Positions 23,690 through 35,487 of a stretch of 64,000 bases of DNA are shown here, piece after piece; the stretch's first letter is position 1; the number at the start of each line of letters is the position of its first letter. The position numbers and the translations under genes are program-made. The notes beneath the pieces are model-generated. The model saw only the letters and a list, made by a program, of their open reading frames with translations, was not told the origin of the DNA and did not search any database. The DNA is taken from the NCBI GenBank assembly GCA_963854835.1, contig OY978526.1:38168501-38232500 (forward strand), given 5' to 3'. The DNA is from Megamerina dolium (Eukaryota; Arthropoda; Insecta; Diptera; Megamerinidae).

Positions 23690-24400
23690 TATAGGGAAGG
23701 TAAAGGGGTTAATTCGTTCCACAAAATTTTCTCCCATAATTTTCTGCATAAGATTCCTGAACTCGCCACCTCTATCGGGATCCGTTGTCTGTAGGTGACA
23801 GGGAAAGTTGTAGGACTATTTAAAAATTAAACTATTATATACCCTTAAGCAGCAGTTTTGTACACAAAATTGATAACTCACTGAATTGAAGAAAGAAAAT
23901 TGTAAAGTAAAATATTTCAGACTTGATCAATTGTTATAAAAATGTTAGTATGATTTGCGATGATGGCTACACATTTTCAGATATCTTTTCTTTCTTTGAC
24001 TATATAATCATACAACTCAATATATACTTATATAATTTTTCAAAAAATAGTCTAACAAGAAGAAAATTAGAGAAAATGTAAAAGCCCGTATTACACTGCT
24101 CATCAAAATCCAAATCATTAATGGCAAAAGAGAAATTGCTAGAATTATTTTGAATCAGATTTGTCATATATTTCCTAGTTTTTTTTTTTGGGAAGTGCAA
24201 TTCGGGCATTTTTTGACTTTGGGTGCAGATCAATGGGTTTCAGTTTAGAATCTGTTTTAGCCCTCGATTTTGTGGCTTCGTTTTTTTATAGTAAGCTGTA
24301 AGTGAAAAGATATATTTCTCAAGTCTTCAGCTCGGGAAAAGCTGTCGGTACATAATATGTATTCATCCACAGGAGATTTCTAAATTTCAGCTCGATTAGT
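23661..24400. other. FASN intron 1 DNA, no gene seen
   Basis: A short (AT)n lies at 23674-23692. From about 23880 the sequence aligns with 36350-36680 of locus 2, for example the AAAGTAAAATATTTCAGACTT block. No gene or element was recognised. Confidence 0.6.
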
Positions 24401-24403
24401 TTA

Positions 24404-24874
24404 TAGCCTAGACAGACGGCCGCCTTAATCCGGATTAACAGCTGATTGCTGTTTTATTAGGTTTGCTCACTTACAATACTATTACTTACTGTCGTCTGTC
24501 TCCCTCGATATAAGAAAATATACAAGAATATACGCGAACTGAAAACTATCAGAAACTTGTAAATTAACATTCAGAGTACGCAATTGACAGCTGGATTTAT
24601 TTGTCCACCAACGCTTTTCCTATCGAAAATTGTTAACAATTGTTGAAAGTTTATTGTTACAGAACACACCTATTATTTTGTAAGTTGCATCTAGAAAACA
24701 TTCACAATAGAAAACAGCTGTTAAATTTCAGCAGTGTTGCCATCGAAAATTGCCCTAATCTTCTTTAATTTTGAAAATTACCTCTAGAGCTAATGCGGAT
24801 TAGCTACAGTTAATGCCCGAGTTAATTCGAATTAACTCGTTAATCCGGATTAACGCTTCCGTCTGTCTATGCTA
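24404..24874. mobile_element. MITE, probably PIF/Harbinger-like (471 bp)
   Basis: The terminal inverted repeats are TAGC(C/A)TAGACAGACGG, followed by TTAATCCGGATTAAC on both sides. The flanks share the trinucleotide TTA (24401-24403 and 24875-24877), the target size and type used by PIF/Harbinger. Locus 2 at about 36700-36720 is the paralogous site without the element. It is non-coding and internally palindromic around AATTCGAATTAA. Confidence 0.75.
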
Positions 24875-25457
24875 TTAATCTGAATTGTGAACTCCGATGC
24901 TAGAGTGCTTTATAAGTCTTGATTATAAAATCTAATAAATAATTGCTAAACAATTATGAAATGATGATTCCAGAAAATTTCAATAAACAAAACAATTAAT
25001 ATTCTAGTATATACTCGTAAATTGCCATTACTTAGATTTACTGGCAAGCAATCACTTGGAGTGCCCTAGTAATTGATAAACGAATTTATTTAGAATCAAT
25101 TCCTGAGTCATAATCAATTGCTAGGACATTCGTCGTATTACATTTTATATTTTTATTTTTATTTATATATATTTGTACCACAATACTTTTGCCCTTCTAG
25201 CATGTGTGATTTTGACAATAATTATATATACTCGTAGCAAATTTCATCTTGGTTTTAGCGCATTTTCCTTTTTCGAATGTATGGATATGGATACGGATTA
25301 TGTTGGAGTGAAATTAAGCAAAATTGAAAAAAATGTCTCACATTCTCACAAAAAATTCGACTTTAATCCACAAATTTATCGACATGGATATATAAGTAGT
25401 ATCCCTTGAATGCATTTACTCAATTAATCAGGAGTAAATAAGCTTATGTTTATTTAC

Positions 25458-25577
25458 CCCATTGTATAAATTCGATTCGTATTCGTCAATATCACAACAA
25501 GATGGAAAGCGTCCGGACATTCCCGAAATTACTATTGGATTATTGCACTTGTTATTCGATTTATCTGTGTTGTTCAT
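25458..25577 (-). pseudogene. FASN locus 1, exon 1
   Basis: The exon has 40 codons from ATG at 25577 to a donor GTAAATAA after 25458. The translation contains NPIVISGMSGRFPSCCDIDE, the start of the KS domain (IVISGMSGRFP is a FASN hallmark). It ends LYNG and continues in phase 0 with exon 2. A TATA-like TATAAATA lies about 65 bp upstream. No long leader precedes the KS, as in animal FASN. The exon is intact, but the gene is broken downstream. Confidence 0.85.
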
Positions 25578-25641
25578 ATTCGATGTGCGACTTGAATATA
25601 TAATATGTGTATAATGTATTTAAAGCAAAGTCTCCTTGGTT

Positions 25642-25649
25642 TATTTATA
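25642..25649 (-). promoter_or_regulatory. Candidate TATA box of FASN locus 1
   Basis: TATAAATA on the minus strand, 65-72 bp upstream of the exon 1 ATG. The equivalent spot in locus 2 (39329-39335) reads TATAAAT. Conservation between the paralogues is the only support. Confidence 0.45.
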
Positions 25650-26179
25650 AAAGTATATTGGGAATTCACTTTTCTACCGTTACGATTAAAAAGCCCAACA
25701 GCTCAAATTGCATGAATCGTCATAACTATGGAGCATAGTATTTATACAATAGCTTTTATAGGCTATGTAAAGCTTAGAGTGTGTATCATATACTATATTG
25801 TAAGACTACAGTCCATTTGCAATTCGAATTTTTACAAAAATTCATATAAAAATTCATATCATTTGTATGTAGTTGTGATTACTACATGGCTAAATTTATA
25901 TACAACCTTGACTGGTCAATGCCTTCGTTAATTCAGTCGTTCTCATCTGAATTATATATTGAAGAACGCAGTTGTTGCTGGTTGTGACTTGTTTGTTTTT
26001 AAAATCGCAATTAATTAATAAATATCATATATGCAGTAATTAAATTTTTAGTAGGAGGGATTCTCTACCCAGTTCTATGGAACTAAGTGGGTCAATGACC
26101 TACTCAGAGAAGTACAAAGAATGAGGAGTAGTAGTTTATTCCGATGGTAACCGGTAGATTTATGGACACAGTCGCAATC

Positions 26180-26265
26180 TAACTAACTAAATATCAATGG
26201 TCTATCAATGTGTGCAAGAAACGGTGTTTGAACGCGAACCCACAAAAAACTCAATGTGACGACCA
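26180..26265 (+). mobile_element. Tiny LINE reverse transcriptase scrap
   Basis: One frame reads CLNANPQKTQC, similar to the LxVNPxKTxx motif downstream of the RT catalytic site in Jockey and I type elements. Neighbouring sequence is too decayed to extend it. Confidence 0.3.
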
Positions 26266-26427
26266 CTTTATAACTTTGTTCCTTCGTGTATTATGCTCCA
26301 TGATCTATGAATAAAAATCAGCAGGTATTTACGGAAGGACGAATCATAGAAATAGGACAATAGGAGTTAAAGATTTTCAAAACTCTCTTGCAAATCAAGA
26401 ACAGAGCAAAATTGACGAAGTAATTTA

Positions 26428-27015
26428 CCACCTTGATCAAAAAGTTTCTGGAATTATCACCGTGTGGTACTTCTGTTGTTGATATTCCCTCTAAATATTA
26501 GCGTCATAGCTTGACATTTGCAAAAGTTACGTAGCCAAGAGTACATCTATCTCAGTGCTTAATGCGATATTTCCATTACTTCCTCTCGGCTGCTGAAACT
26601 TGTTCCCCGTAATGGTTTTTTAACTCGATTGAACAGAAAGAAGTCACAGGGAGCCAAATCAGGTGAATTCGGTGGCTGTTGCATTGCATTTGTTGCATAT
26701 TTATTTCAAAAATGGTGCAAAATCCACGAGTTTTCTATTCACAATTCTGGTCTATTTCCGTCGTACTCATAAACCCACATCTCGTCTCCAGTAATGATCC
26801 TTTTGATGAATGTGGGATGGGAATGTGCATGAAATTGATTGAAAATTGTAAAAAATCGCCAACACACAGAGATAGATGTACTTTTGGCTATGATGCTAAG
26901 ATTTAGAGGGAATATCAACAACAGATGTCCTTAACAACTTAACAAAAAAAAACTCAAATTGGAACGATGGAAACGCCACACGGTGGTTATTCCGGGAACT
27001 TTTTGATCAAGGTGG
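26428..27015 (-). mobile_element. Internally deleted mariner element
   Basis: Near-perfect terminal inverted repeats begin CCACCTTGATCAAAAAGTT. They are flanked by TA target duplications (26426-26427 and 27016-27017). At 588 bp it is about half a mariner. Inside, the minus strand keeps transposase scraps: GDEMWVYEYD with the first catalytic Asp, and PPNSPDLAPCDFFLF with the third. The region between them is deleted and stops are present, so it is a non-autonomous derivative. Confidence 0.88.
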
Positions 27016-27017
27016 TA

Positions 27018-27926
27018 TGTCTTCAACATAATCAAAGAAATAATCAAAGTGATGAATCAAATCTTATTATTTCCAGTTTATTGGGAATCAATGTCATAGC
27101 CAGGGAAGGGGTCGTTCAGACAGATTCTCTCAGACGGATGAAAAAATTGTTTACTTTTTCTTTCTATGGTTAGATAAACTGCTCCAATTATAGTATTTTT
27201 GCAAACATGTAATTTTACAAGTTAAAAGTCAAAAACTAATAAATAATAAAAAAAGCAATTGTTATGAAAATGTTCTTAAGGTGTGATTTCTGCTGATGGC
27301 TAATATTTCGCAGGAGTGAATATCTAATCTAATATCATAATCTCTCTGAATTTTGGGTGTAGGTATGATTTTTGTATAACAAGTAGCTACGTATATGCTG
27401 TTATTTTTTATTTTTTTTTAAATGACATTTTCGTGAATGAAATTTCAGCGAAATTCTATACAATGCTACTTTGATATTCATCCACGAGTTGCACAGTATC
27501 GAAGCAATTTGCACATTTTGAACGTATGAATCTATGTCAGTATATGTCCGTTAGCAACAGAAAATACTCAAAACATTAACCTGGACATATAAAAATATAT
27601 ATGTAAACCTTTTTAAAGAACCTAAGAATTTTTAATCACTTTTTATGGCAATTTTTTAAAAGCAGTATAGTGTAGTATATGTACACGTGGAAATTAAATA
27701 TTCCAAGTGTTTCTGAAAACGATTCAACTAATAAACGTTAATCGAGCAAGTCGTCATATATTTACATTTATTATTTTATTTAGAATAAAATATAATTTGT
27801 TGGATTTATTTTTAAGTTATTATTTTTATTAAAAATATTTAAAAATAAATGAGAAATGAATTAAAAGTCAATGGAAATTTCGATATTGTTAGTTTTTGGT
27901 GTAAATATAGTAATTATTATTCCTTC
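27018..27926. other. No gene seen
   Basis: AT-rich DNA between the mariner remnant and the piggyBac remnant. No open frame with recognisable content and no clear terminal repeats. Confidence 0.5.
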
Positions 27927-27929
27927 TTA

Positions 27930-29667
27930 GTATGATAATCGACGAAACAATTCGGTTTTTCGTTCAAGCAAAGATGAATATTTCAGTATGGAACGGTAGT
28001 TCACTTGTTTGCCTTCTCCACCACATTTTATATTTTTGCACCGAGCTCGTCCTTCAATAACTGGCAGATGATCCATACCATCATGTTGCAAATCATTAAC
28101 TGGCTGATGTTCGTTTTCTTCTCGAGGTAATCTGTCCGACCACATATCTTTTTCTTTTGTGTCATCTTTGTCAACAGATGAGATGCCTCCAGTGCCGTCT
28201 TTTCGGTTATCGGTATTGAAGGTTTTAATCTTTTAAAAAGTAACATGGAAAGGTCGAGTAAATGGTAGAATATTCTGATGTACCATTTTCGTCTTTTCAA
28301 TCCAATTTTTAGACAACCCATAGAAAAGTCCATAAGGCCTACGCGAACAGTAGGGACATCAATATCAATACTATGTTCCGCTTTTAATGGTTATACTCCA
28401 ACGAATGTAGACACAAGATTAACGACCTTGTTATCTTTCCAAGATATTGATATCAACTGCACATCTTGAATGTTTGTTATAAAATTTGCCGAAACACCTC
28501 TACTCATCTTCACCATAGCTTTTGGATCAGGAAGTTTACAATTCTTTAGTCTATTCCGGTTGATGGTTTCAATGCTGTGCATGCCTAGAGTTCGCAAATA
28601 AATTAGTAATGTCGTATAATAATTGTCCATATAGACTATGTAATTTTGAAAACGAAGAACTTCACGGGTCATACGTACTACAAGATATTCACAGAGGCCT
28701 TCAAGTCAGGTTCTAAACGATGTTCTTCGAACTTGTACATGAAACCGGTTGTATCGCAAAGGGCGAACAATTTGAATCCTCCATTTCTTTGGTTTATTTA
28801 AGTGATACTGTTTTATATAATGCCAAACGTTTGTGGAGCAAATCTGCTCATCTATCGACAAACGAGGCATCATGGGAATCGATTAAAAACAATTGTTTAG
28901 GGAATTACCATTGGTCTTGATTTGAATAAACGATCAGGATTTCCGGCACCGTACTCATCGTTGTTGTTTATATGGAGGTACTCAATAAGCTTCTCAAACC
29001 AATTAACCGTCATTACATTACGCACTGCATCAACTTCATTCTGCCCATTCCAATAATTTCTTACACAAGGAAGTTTGTGACAAGACATATAATAAATAAT
29101 GCCAATGTATTTACGGAGTATCGGGGTATCGAAAAAAGAATTTTGATTGTTCTTTTCAACTTTTGCATATTGAATGGTCTCGTCAACTATTTTCTCCATT
29201 AGTCCTTCTGGGAAAAAATATGATATTAAAACATATGTAAGGAGTTGCTAAATCATCTGCCGATTTTGATTCCAATTTAGAACTTCCGAGAAAGATTTTG
29301 ATTCCAATTTAGAGCTTCCGTTCCACTGTAGGTGTTCTTTATTCCAACGAACTCTCTCATAATCATTTGAGGTTATATCAACAGGAACGTTCTTATACCT
29401 ACAGCTTCACAAATCAACTTGCATCGACATACCAACATCTGGGTCAGGAATTCCAGAAGCTTTAAGAATAGTTACGCCCAGCTCGTCACTGTTGAGAAAT
29501 ACGACAGAGATTGCCTCATCTAACTTGGCGAAATTGGTTTCGATTCGATTTCTTACGGGTTGTGGTATTTGAGTATCACCAATCAATTCATCCGATCCGT
29601 CATCTGCGCATTCCTTATCACACGAATAACAAATGTTATAAAAATTGTGTTCACTATTGAGACTCAC
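27930..29667 (-). pseudogene. piggyBac-like transposase, broken by frameshifts
   Basis: Pieces on the minus strand follow the family order. 29667-29407 is an acidic N-terminus. 29199-28897 reads KYIGIIYYMSCHKLPCVRNYWN and NWFEKLIEYLHINNNDE, typical of the DDE_Tnp_1_7 family. 28672-28391 has YIVYMDNYYTTLLIYLRTLG, holding the second catalytic Asp. 28333-28028 resembles the late part (WYIRIFYHLLDLSMLL). The end near 28020-27940 has a weak Cys-rich tail. Several frameshifts and stops separate the pieces. Terminal repeats and TTAA ends were not identified. Confidence 0.78.
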
Positions 29668-29884
29668 TTTTTAAATTATTTCCGAAAAATATATGAGATA
29701 CTTTCAACAGATTGCTGATGTCTTAATCAAAGTATTAGCGAGCTGAAACGGAATTTACATTAACGGTCTGTTTCAATTTAAAGTGTTCAGTATTTTAATT
29801 TGATTGACTAGGTTGCCGTATGATTAAAGTCATCTATCATATATGGTACGGTACGCATTTAAGGGCTAATGTTTCACTACAATG

Positions 29885-30015
29885 TAATGACGGTTAATTG
29901 GTTTGAGAAGCTTATTGAGTACCTCGATATAAACAACAACGATGAGTACGGTGCCGGAAATCCTGATCGTTTATTCAAAGGAAGACCAATGGTGAATTCC
30001 CTAAACAATTTGTAT
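29885..30015 (+). mobile_element. Inverted fragment of the same piggyBac-like element
   Basis: The plus strand encodes NVMTVNWFEKLIEYLDINNN and AGNPDRLFKGRPMV, near-identical to the minus-strand segment at about 28895-29030. It is opposite in direction to the main remnant and about 0.9 kb away, so it reflects an inverted partial duplication or a second insertion. Confidence 0.75.
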
Positions 30016-30039
30016 ATATAAATGCTTAAATTGCTTAAT

Positions 30040-31460
30040 TGCTTGGAAATTCCATGTCTGTCCACTGGAAATTGGGTCTTACTCTTCCGTGTTGTTCTCC
30101 TGCGAGTCCCGAATATAACTACTTCTTGATTGGATTGTATTCTTCCATTTTGATGCATTCTACCACGTCAATATTGGCATACAGTTCAAACAGTTCATGG
30201 TTACATCTGCTTAAATGCTCTACACTAGCGTAAGTATGTAAGTACAAAGATCTTTCGTAGGACGTTTCTCTAGAAAACACCAAGACTTCTCTCATTTGAA
30301 ATTTGTCTAAGCGTCAGCATCATACGATGAGAAACATGTAGAGTGCAACTTTCGTTCTTTAGGAGAGGATCCACCTTCGGAATTGCTTCCTTAGCCTAAA
30401 GTGCAAGAGTGAGGCTTTGCATCACCAGGCTGGCGGCCTTATTGTTGTATAGATTGGTTGTTGTTGTAATGCTTCACTACTTCGTATGCCAGGACTCTTT
30501 CTTTGTTGACACTAGTTACTTCGTCTTGGTCTCGTGCATGGTGAAGCCCATTCCACACGATTCTTCTTTCAATTAAATGAATGCTGCACTAACTACTTGA
30601 ATGATCATGCCAATTATGTGAAGATCGTTGCCATACGAAAATAGCGCGGAGCTTCAGCTGAGGATTGTTCCATTATGTCGCAAGTAAGTAGCTCGTATTA
30701 TTTTCTCCCCAATAAGTTTGTAGTAGTCATATTTTAACGAAACGCCTTGTGTGAAAGCATAAAGCCGGTTCCGAACGGCAGAACTCTTGCAACATCACTT
30801 TCTTCTGAACTTTGTCACAGCGTTCTTTTAGAAGCTTTTCTATGGCAAATTGTTACTGCCGGAAGATACCGTTCGAAAGAAAAATCGTTTCGATATTAAA
30901 TTTGTTATGTTTCAGCCGGAAATTGAACCCGTGACCTACAGATCAGAAGGCCAACTCACTAACCCCTGAGCTACGGCACCCACCCATTTGTGAAGGCATA
31001 AAAGTATCAATCGTATCGTAGAGGTATCGATTAAGCTGTGCAGGAATACAGAAGACAGACATGGTAGTCCCATGCGGAACTGTCGAAAATAGCTTTATAA
31101 TCAACAAATAGATCTTATCTTATCTTAGCTTTGTAGCTATTTAGGCTTAGGACGGTTATTTCGATCTCTCAATTGCCGGGTAGAGCAACGTCAACACCAT
31201 CATATGTAATTGCGGTGTTCAGGCAACATCCTCCACTGTTAGAATTGTTCGTAGTGTCGACATTCAGTAACTTCGAGTACGCTCTGGATATTTGTAACCA
31301 AATTCCAATTTTCGTCACAACTCGAAGAAGCATCGGGATTTCAACCGATGCTCTGGCGCTTCACTATCTCAAAGAATTTTCGAGTCTCACTCTTGGAGCT
31401 ACCCATCTCTATCCCCTCGCACTCGCGCCTTTCTAGCTCTCCACTCTTACGCCTCTCAAT
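30040..31460 (-). mobile_element. Old RTE-like LINE copy carrying a SINE
   Basis: Diverged reverse-complement matches to the RTE family run in order: the C-terminal part (30040-30290), RT palm and connection (30460-30725), then, after a SINE at 30764-30986, the upstream part (31090-31460). Divergence and indels are much higher than in the copies at 1, 14873 and 50342, so this is an older insertion. No open frame survives. Confidence 0.75.
30764..30986 (-). mobile_element. tRNA-derived SINE, copy A
   Basis: The minus strand starts with a tRNA-like head: an A box TAGCTCAGGGGTTAG (30959-30973) and a B box GTCACGGGTTCAATTTCC (30918-30935), both RNA polymerase III internal promoter elements. A shared body and the end GTTCGGAACCGGC follow. 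Imperfect 15-17 bp direct repeats (TTGTGTGAAAGCATAAA at 30747-30763 and TTTGTGAAGGCATAAA at 30988-31003) look like target duplications. It inserted into an old RTE copy. The same family recurs at 40399-40742. Confidence 0.8.
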
Positions 31461-33144
31461 ATCTCTCTGCACTTCTTTTTCTCAAATATTTGAGGTTCAA
31501 ATAAAAATTCCAACATTGAAAATTCCAACGAAATGTAAAAAAGCTAAAAATTTGGATTCAAATATTAGAAATTCATATCCTCATGAAAAGAATCAAAACG
31601 TCTTTTAAAAAAACTGGGAATATACTACCCTCTTTGTTTAAATGATTTACAACACAAGAGGCATTGCATGTCACCAAAAGATTTTCAAGCATGAAGTAAC
31701 ATATTTCTCGCAAGGCATCTTTGAATTTAAGAAACAAAGCGGAAAAGCCACACGCGATGTTGATTCGTTGTCACGCCAACGACTAAACGATAGAGTGTAA
31801 GAATTCGTGTGAAGTGAACTTGCACATTAGTGCTATGAAATGCCGATCATTTATTTACATATAAAGTGCTCTACGAGCGCTTCATTAGAAGCATGGAGCT
31901 TCTAGTATTGTTTACAACTTATTTTTGGATATTGTATTAATATAAAATATATAATAAACAGAGAATAGCTTTTTGAAAATAGCATTTAAATGAATGCCGG
32001 CTACTCGAATACTAAAACATTTGCATAAGTGTGTGTATCAAACAGAGCACGTGCTTTTACAGTGGCTATATAAAAATCGTGAAATAGTGGGCATGCAATG
32101 CAGCATATTGTCGTTTATTTTTGTGTTCAATGATTTGTTTTTTTTTAAATATGCACAACAGTCTTACTTTTTCAATAGCAAACAATTAAAATTCAATAAA
32201 TATTTATGGTTATGGTTATGGTAATAGCTTTATACTATGGCACGACTAATCGTTTGTAGAGTTGCCCATAAGTTTGATGAGATTGATCAGGTGATTGCTG
32301 CGGCACTGCTAATTAATGCGATTGATATGAAAATTGCATTTACTAATCTATGGTGGTATAACAATACCGCGATACGAAATTGACAACTCTGTCTTTAGCT
32401 CATTTGTTTTTTTGACAGGTTAAAATATCAAAAAACCATTGTATGCAAATTAATTGTGTAATTTGTTAAAAGTGATTTGTATTAAAGAAAGATAAATAAT
32501 GGATACATTAGCGTTTTTTTGAAGATGACAGCGATAATTCCGGTCTAAATCTTAGTGCTGAGAGAAGAATTTTGCGATACAGCACCGAAGATATTCTTCA
32601 CTTCAGTGACAAGGAGCAAGTTCAATAAAACGAAATTAAATGTTTTTGGATAAATATTTATTGAAACTCGAAGCTTCTAACAAAAATTTCGCATGAACAA
32701 AGCAGTATTTCAATACGTGTTGTTGGAATTATGTCTCCATTGTCTTTCATGCGAGACACCATTATTTCCATTTATTGTTTTGAGGTATGTTTTTCCTAAA
32801 ATAAATATAGCCATATTAATAATGCTATAGATAAGAAATACCGCAGTGGTAGAGATGGCACTGTGATCGCGAGATGTATAATTGCAAATTTTGGTACCGC
32901 AAAAAATGTGTTCCGCTATCGCGAGAAGAGATCAATAATTGGCAGCCTATATGTTCCATAAATGAAAAAAGACGTACACGACATATGTGCATATGTAAAG
33001 CTTCGGCTGATATAGAAAACGAAGACAAAGTTAATGACGCTGGTGACATTCTGTTGTACTTCAGAATTATTCGAAATATAGTTGTTCATTGGTAGCAAGT
33101 GCCACAGTTGGGGGAACCTGTTTCTCGTCCAATAATTGGTCAAA
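31461..33144. other. No gene identified
   Basis: AT-rich DNA with short frames that lack recognisable domains. Near 32495-32630 one frame reads EDDSDNSGLNLSAERRILR, faintly like the start of a Harbinger-type nuclease, but no further homology follows. The stretch 32850-33110 has frames on both strands without identifiable content. Confidence 0.5.
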
Positions 33145-33745
33145 AAATACCTAATGTAATCTTTTTTGCAGAACTTAGTCTAAAATCAATTTTATGACGT
33201 TTTGGTGACTTCAATAAGAACTGTTTCAACATAAAGTATTTTTTGAAATACTGCGAGATGCATTTGTAAGACGGTGTGTACATATGTGATATTTCCAAAA
33301 GAATCGAAACGTTCTCCAGAAAGAGCTGACCGCATGGACCGGAACAAATATTAATCTGATGGAGCAATGTCTGCTGAATATGACGGGTGGTGTAATACAA
33401 TACTTTCCAGTTATATCCTTTTAAAAAAATTTTAACCGTTTGGGAAATGTGTGGTCTGGTGTTGTGATGTTAAAAAATTAATTTGTTGTGTCTATTTACT
33501 CATTCTGGTCGGTTTCCTTCAATAGCTCACTTCGAACGTATTAGTTGTCGTCTGTAAGTATATTTCATATCCCACCAAATGCAGAGAAGAACCTTAGCAC
33601 AACGAATATCTTGTTTTGGCCTTGATGGACCTGGTTCACATGCTCTTTTACGTTCAGGATTCTCGTAATATATACTTTTCTTCTTTGCCTTTGAAGAAGA
33701 GCTTCACAAATAATTTTACGGTTTTCCATAACATTTCACTCGTAT
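33145..33745 (-). pseudogene. Degraded mariner transposase fragment
   Basis: The minus strand recalls a mariner transposase only through several frames: ENRKIICEALLQRQRRK, then PGPSRPKQDIRCAKVLLCIWWDMK, then HNTRPHISQTVK near the second catalytic Asp position, then YTTRHIQQTLLHQ in place of YPPYSxDIAPSD. Key residues are lost. No terminal repeats were seen. It lies just downstream of FASN locus 2. Confidence 0.6.
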
Positions 33746-33783
33746 AATCTTGTAATAATCAGTTTAAGTTAATTTTTTTATAA

Positions 33784-34731
33784 CTATAAGGTTATAAAAA
33801 AAGGTTTTTGCATTAAATTGAAGGTTTTATTTAGCATAGTTGGAATGATCCGATTCAGGTCAAATATGCTTTCATGATATGCTGAGATTATTGTATCATT
33901 TAGTTGGTAAGCTGTATCCTCAAGTTCACTAACAGAACTGATATTTGAAAGCAGCGTATCGGCCCTTGTCTTGTAGACATTAATGGCCATGCCCAATGCG
34001 AGATGATTTCGAAAGAGTGGTGCTGTCACATCAAAAGTTGTAGCATTATCACTGGCTATGAAAACGTACCTAATATTTCTTGTCTCGGGTTCTTTTCTTA
34101 AACAGTCTGTCTGGAGCACATGCCAGCTGCAAGTTCCAAATGGCCGCAATTTGATTTCATTGAACCAACTAGCATTGTTTCAGATCTTTTGCTACAAATT
34201 GCGTTGTCAAAGGCTTTGCATTCTTCTTGATCACCAACATAGGTGCCAGTGCAGTGGGCTTCGAAAAACCCCAAGTTATTCACATCAATATTATGAGTAG
34301 ATAAAATTTTTCTTAAGAGATCTTCCTGCAACGCAGGGGATGGATGAGTAATTCCCTCTGGTTTGAATCCGTCGCAATTTACTGCAGTATCGATCACTTC
34401 TGCGTAAACTCGTTTGGCAACCGATTTTCGTTGCAGATATATACAGCTTATCGTTTCCGCTCTTACGAATCCGTTTACATCTTTGTCAAAAGGATGACAT
34501 ATTCCGTCGGCAGAAAGAACTCCAAGCAGTGTGAATTGTGTGGTTATATTCGGGTGAAGACACAAATTAGCACCTCCTACAATAGCTGCATCAATTTGAC
34601 CTGATTTTAGAGCCCGAACTGCCATATGAAAAGCGGTAATGGAACTGGAACAAACATTATCGCATATCATTGTGGGACCATGTAGATCAAGATGATATAA
34701 CACGTAATTGGCAGCCACAGTTGGATGACAT
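33784..34731 (-). pseudogene. FASN locus 2, KS exon fused to a downstream segment
   Basis: The exon starts after TGCAG at 34731. The translation gives CDNVCSSSITAFHMAVRA with the KS active Cys, then GFKPEGITHP (no stop here, unlike locus 1), EAHCTGTYVGDQEE with the HGT motif damaged to HCT, and NCGHLELAAG. At about 34115 the KS reading jumps to CLRKEPETRNIRYVF. In FASN this lies beyond AT and DH, so about 3 kb relative to locus 1 is deleted, with a frame change. After INVYK (about 33970) come 60 codons of unidentified sequence to a stop at 33784. Confidence 0.83.
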
Positions 34732-34824
34732 CTGCATGAATACAATTATAAAAGTATAACGTTGTAAGTTTTTTGCCACCATTTCTGTTGGATATTAATT
34801 GCAAATCAATTTGATACAAATTAC

Positions 34825-35059
34825 CCAGGTATTAAATCTATTCCATTTCGTTTAGGATTGCATATCTGATTCTGTGTTTCTAACGAACTCATGCCGACGT
34901 ATACACCAGTGTTGAACCACGCAAACTATCAGGATTTTTCGGATTAATGCCGAAGAACGTAGAATCGAATTTTGGCACATTTGGTATTTTACCCGTAATC
35001 CTGGGTATTATTGGATTTGTGTGTTTATACCGAATCTCGCTATCATCGCACATATATAT
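34825..35059 (-). pseudogene. FASN locus 2, exon 2 with deletion
   Basis: Acceptor and donor match locus 1. The exon is 235 bp instead of 311: the part encoding HAGNIDPQFRILIEETYKAI and a few following residues is missing, and the frame is then lost with stops. The N-terminal half still reads PRITGKIPNVPKFDSTFFGINPK. Locus 2 is therefore a pseudogene independently of the KS fusion. Confidence 0.82.
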
Positions 35060-35487
35060 CTGAAAGTGGTTTCAAAATGAAACGGATACCTCTTATTGAA
35101 CGGAGGCTACAGAAATTAAGGTTGAAGGTCGAACAACTTTTGCATTAATGTCCATCTAGGAGAAATTAAATCTGCTAGCATTGCACTGAAAGCATGAGTT
35201 TAGTTGGATGATCTTATAACACCTATTTTGCCAACTCACCACATTACCATCCACTCATTATATAAGTATATATTTTTTTATCGCTCTTGCTTTAAAGAAT
35301 GAGTGGTTTTCGACATACATTTTTTGCCTCTCCACTCCAGTAATAAAATATTTTGTTATTTTTACCTATGTAGAAAAAAAAATCTAAAGTAAGACGCAAT
35401 TTCCAAATATTTTTGCAATAAAGTCGAAATATTATAATCATAATCATAAATATTCGAAATATGTGCTAATCTATTTATTTAATATAT
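35060..35487. other. FASN locus 2 intron DNA
   Basis: The first part aligns with 17935-17960 and then with 21605-21740 of locus 1, on either side of the copia insertion there. It therefore shows the intron before that insertion. Nothing else was recognised. Confidence 0.6.

Noticed and set aside
32480..32640. A Harbinger nuclease N-terminus
   Set aside because: One short acidic stretch is suggestive, but no nuclease or Myb-like domain follows and no TIR or TTA/TAA duplication was found.
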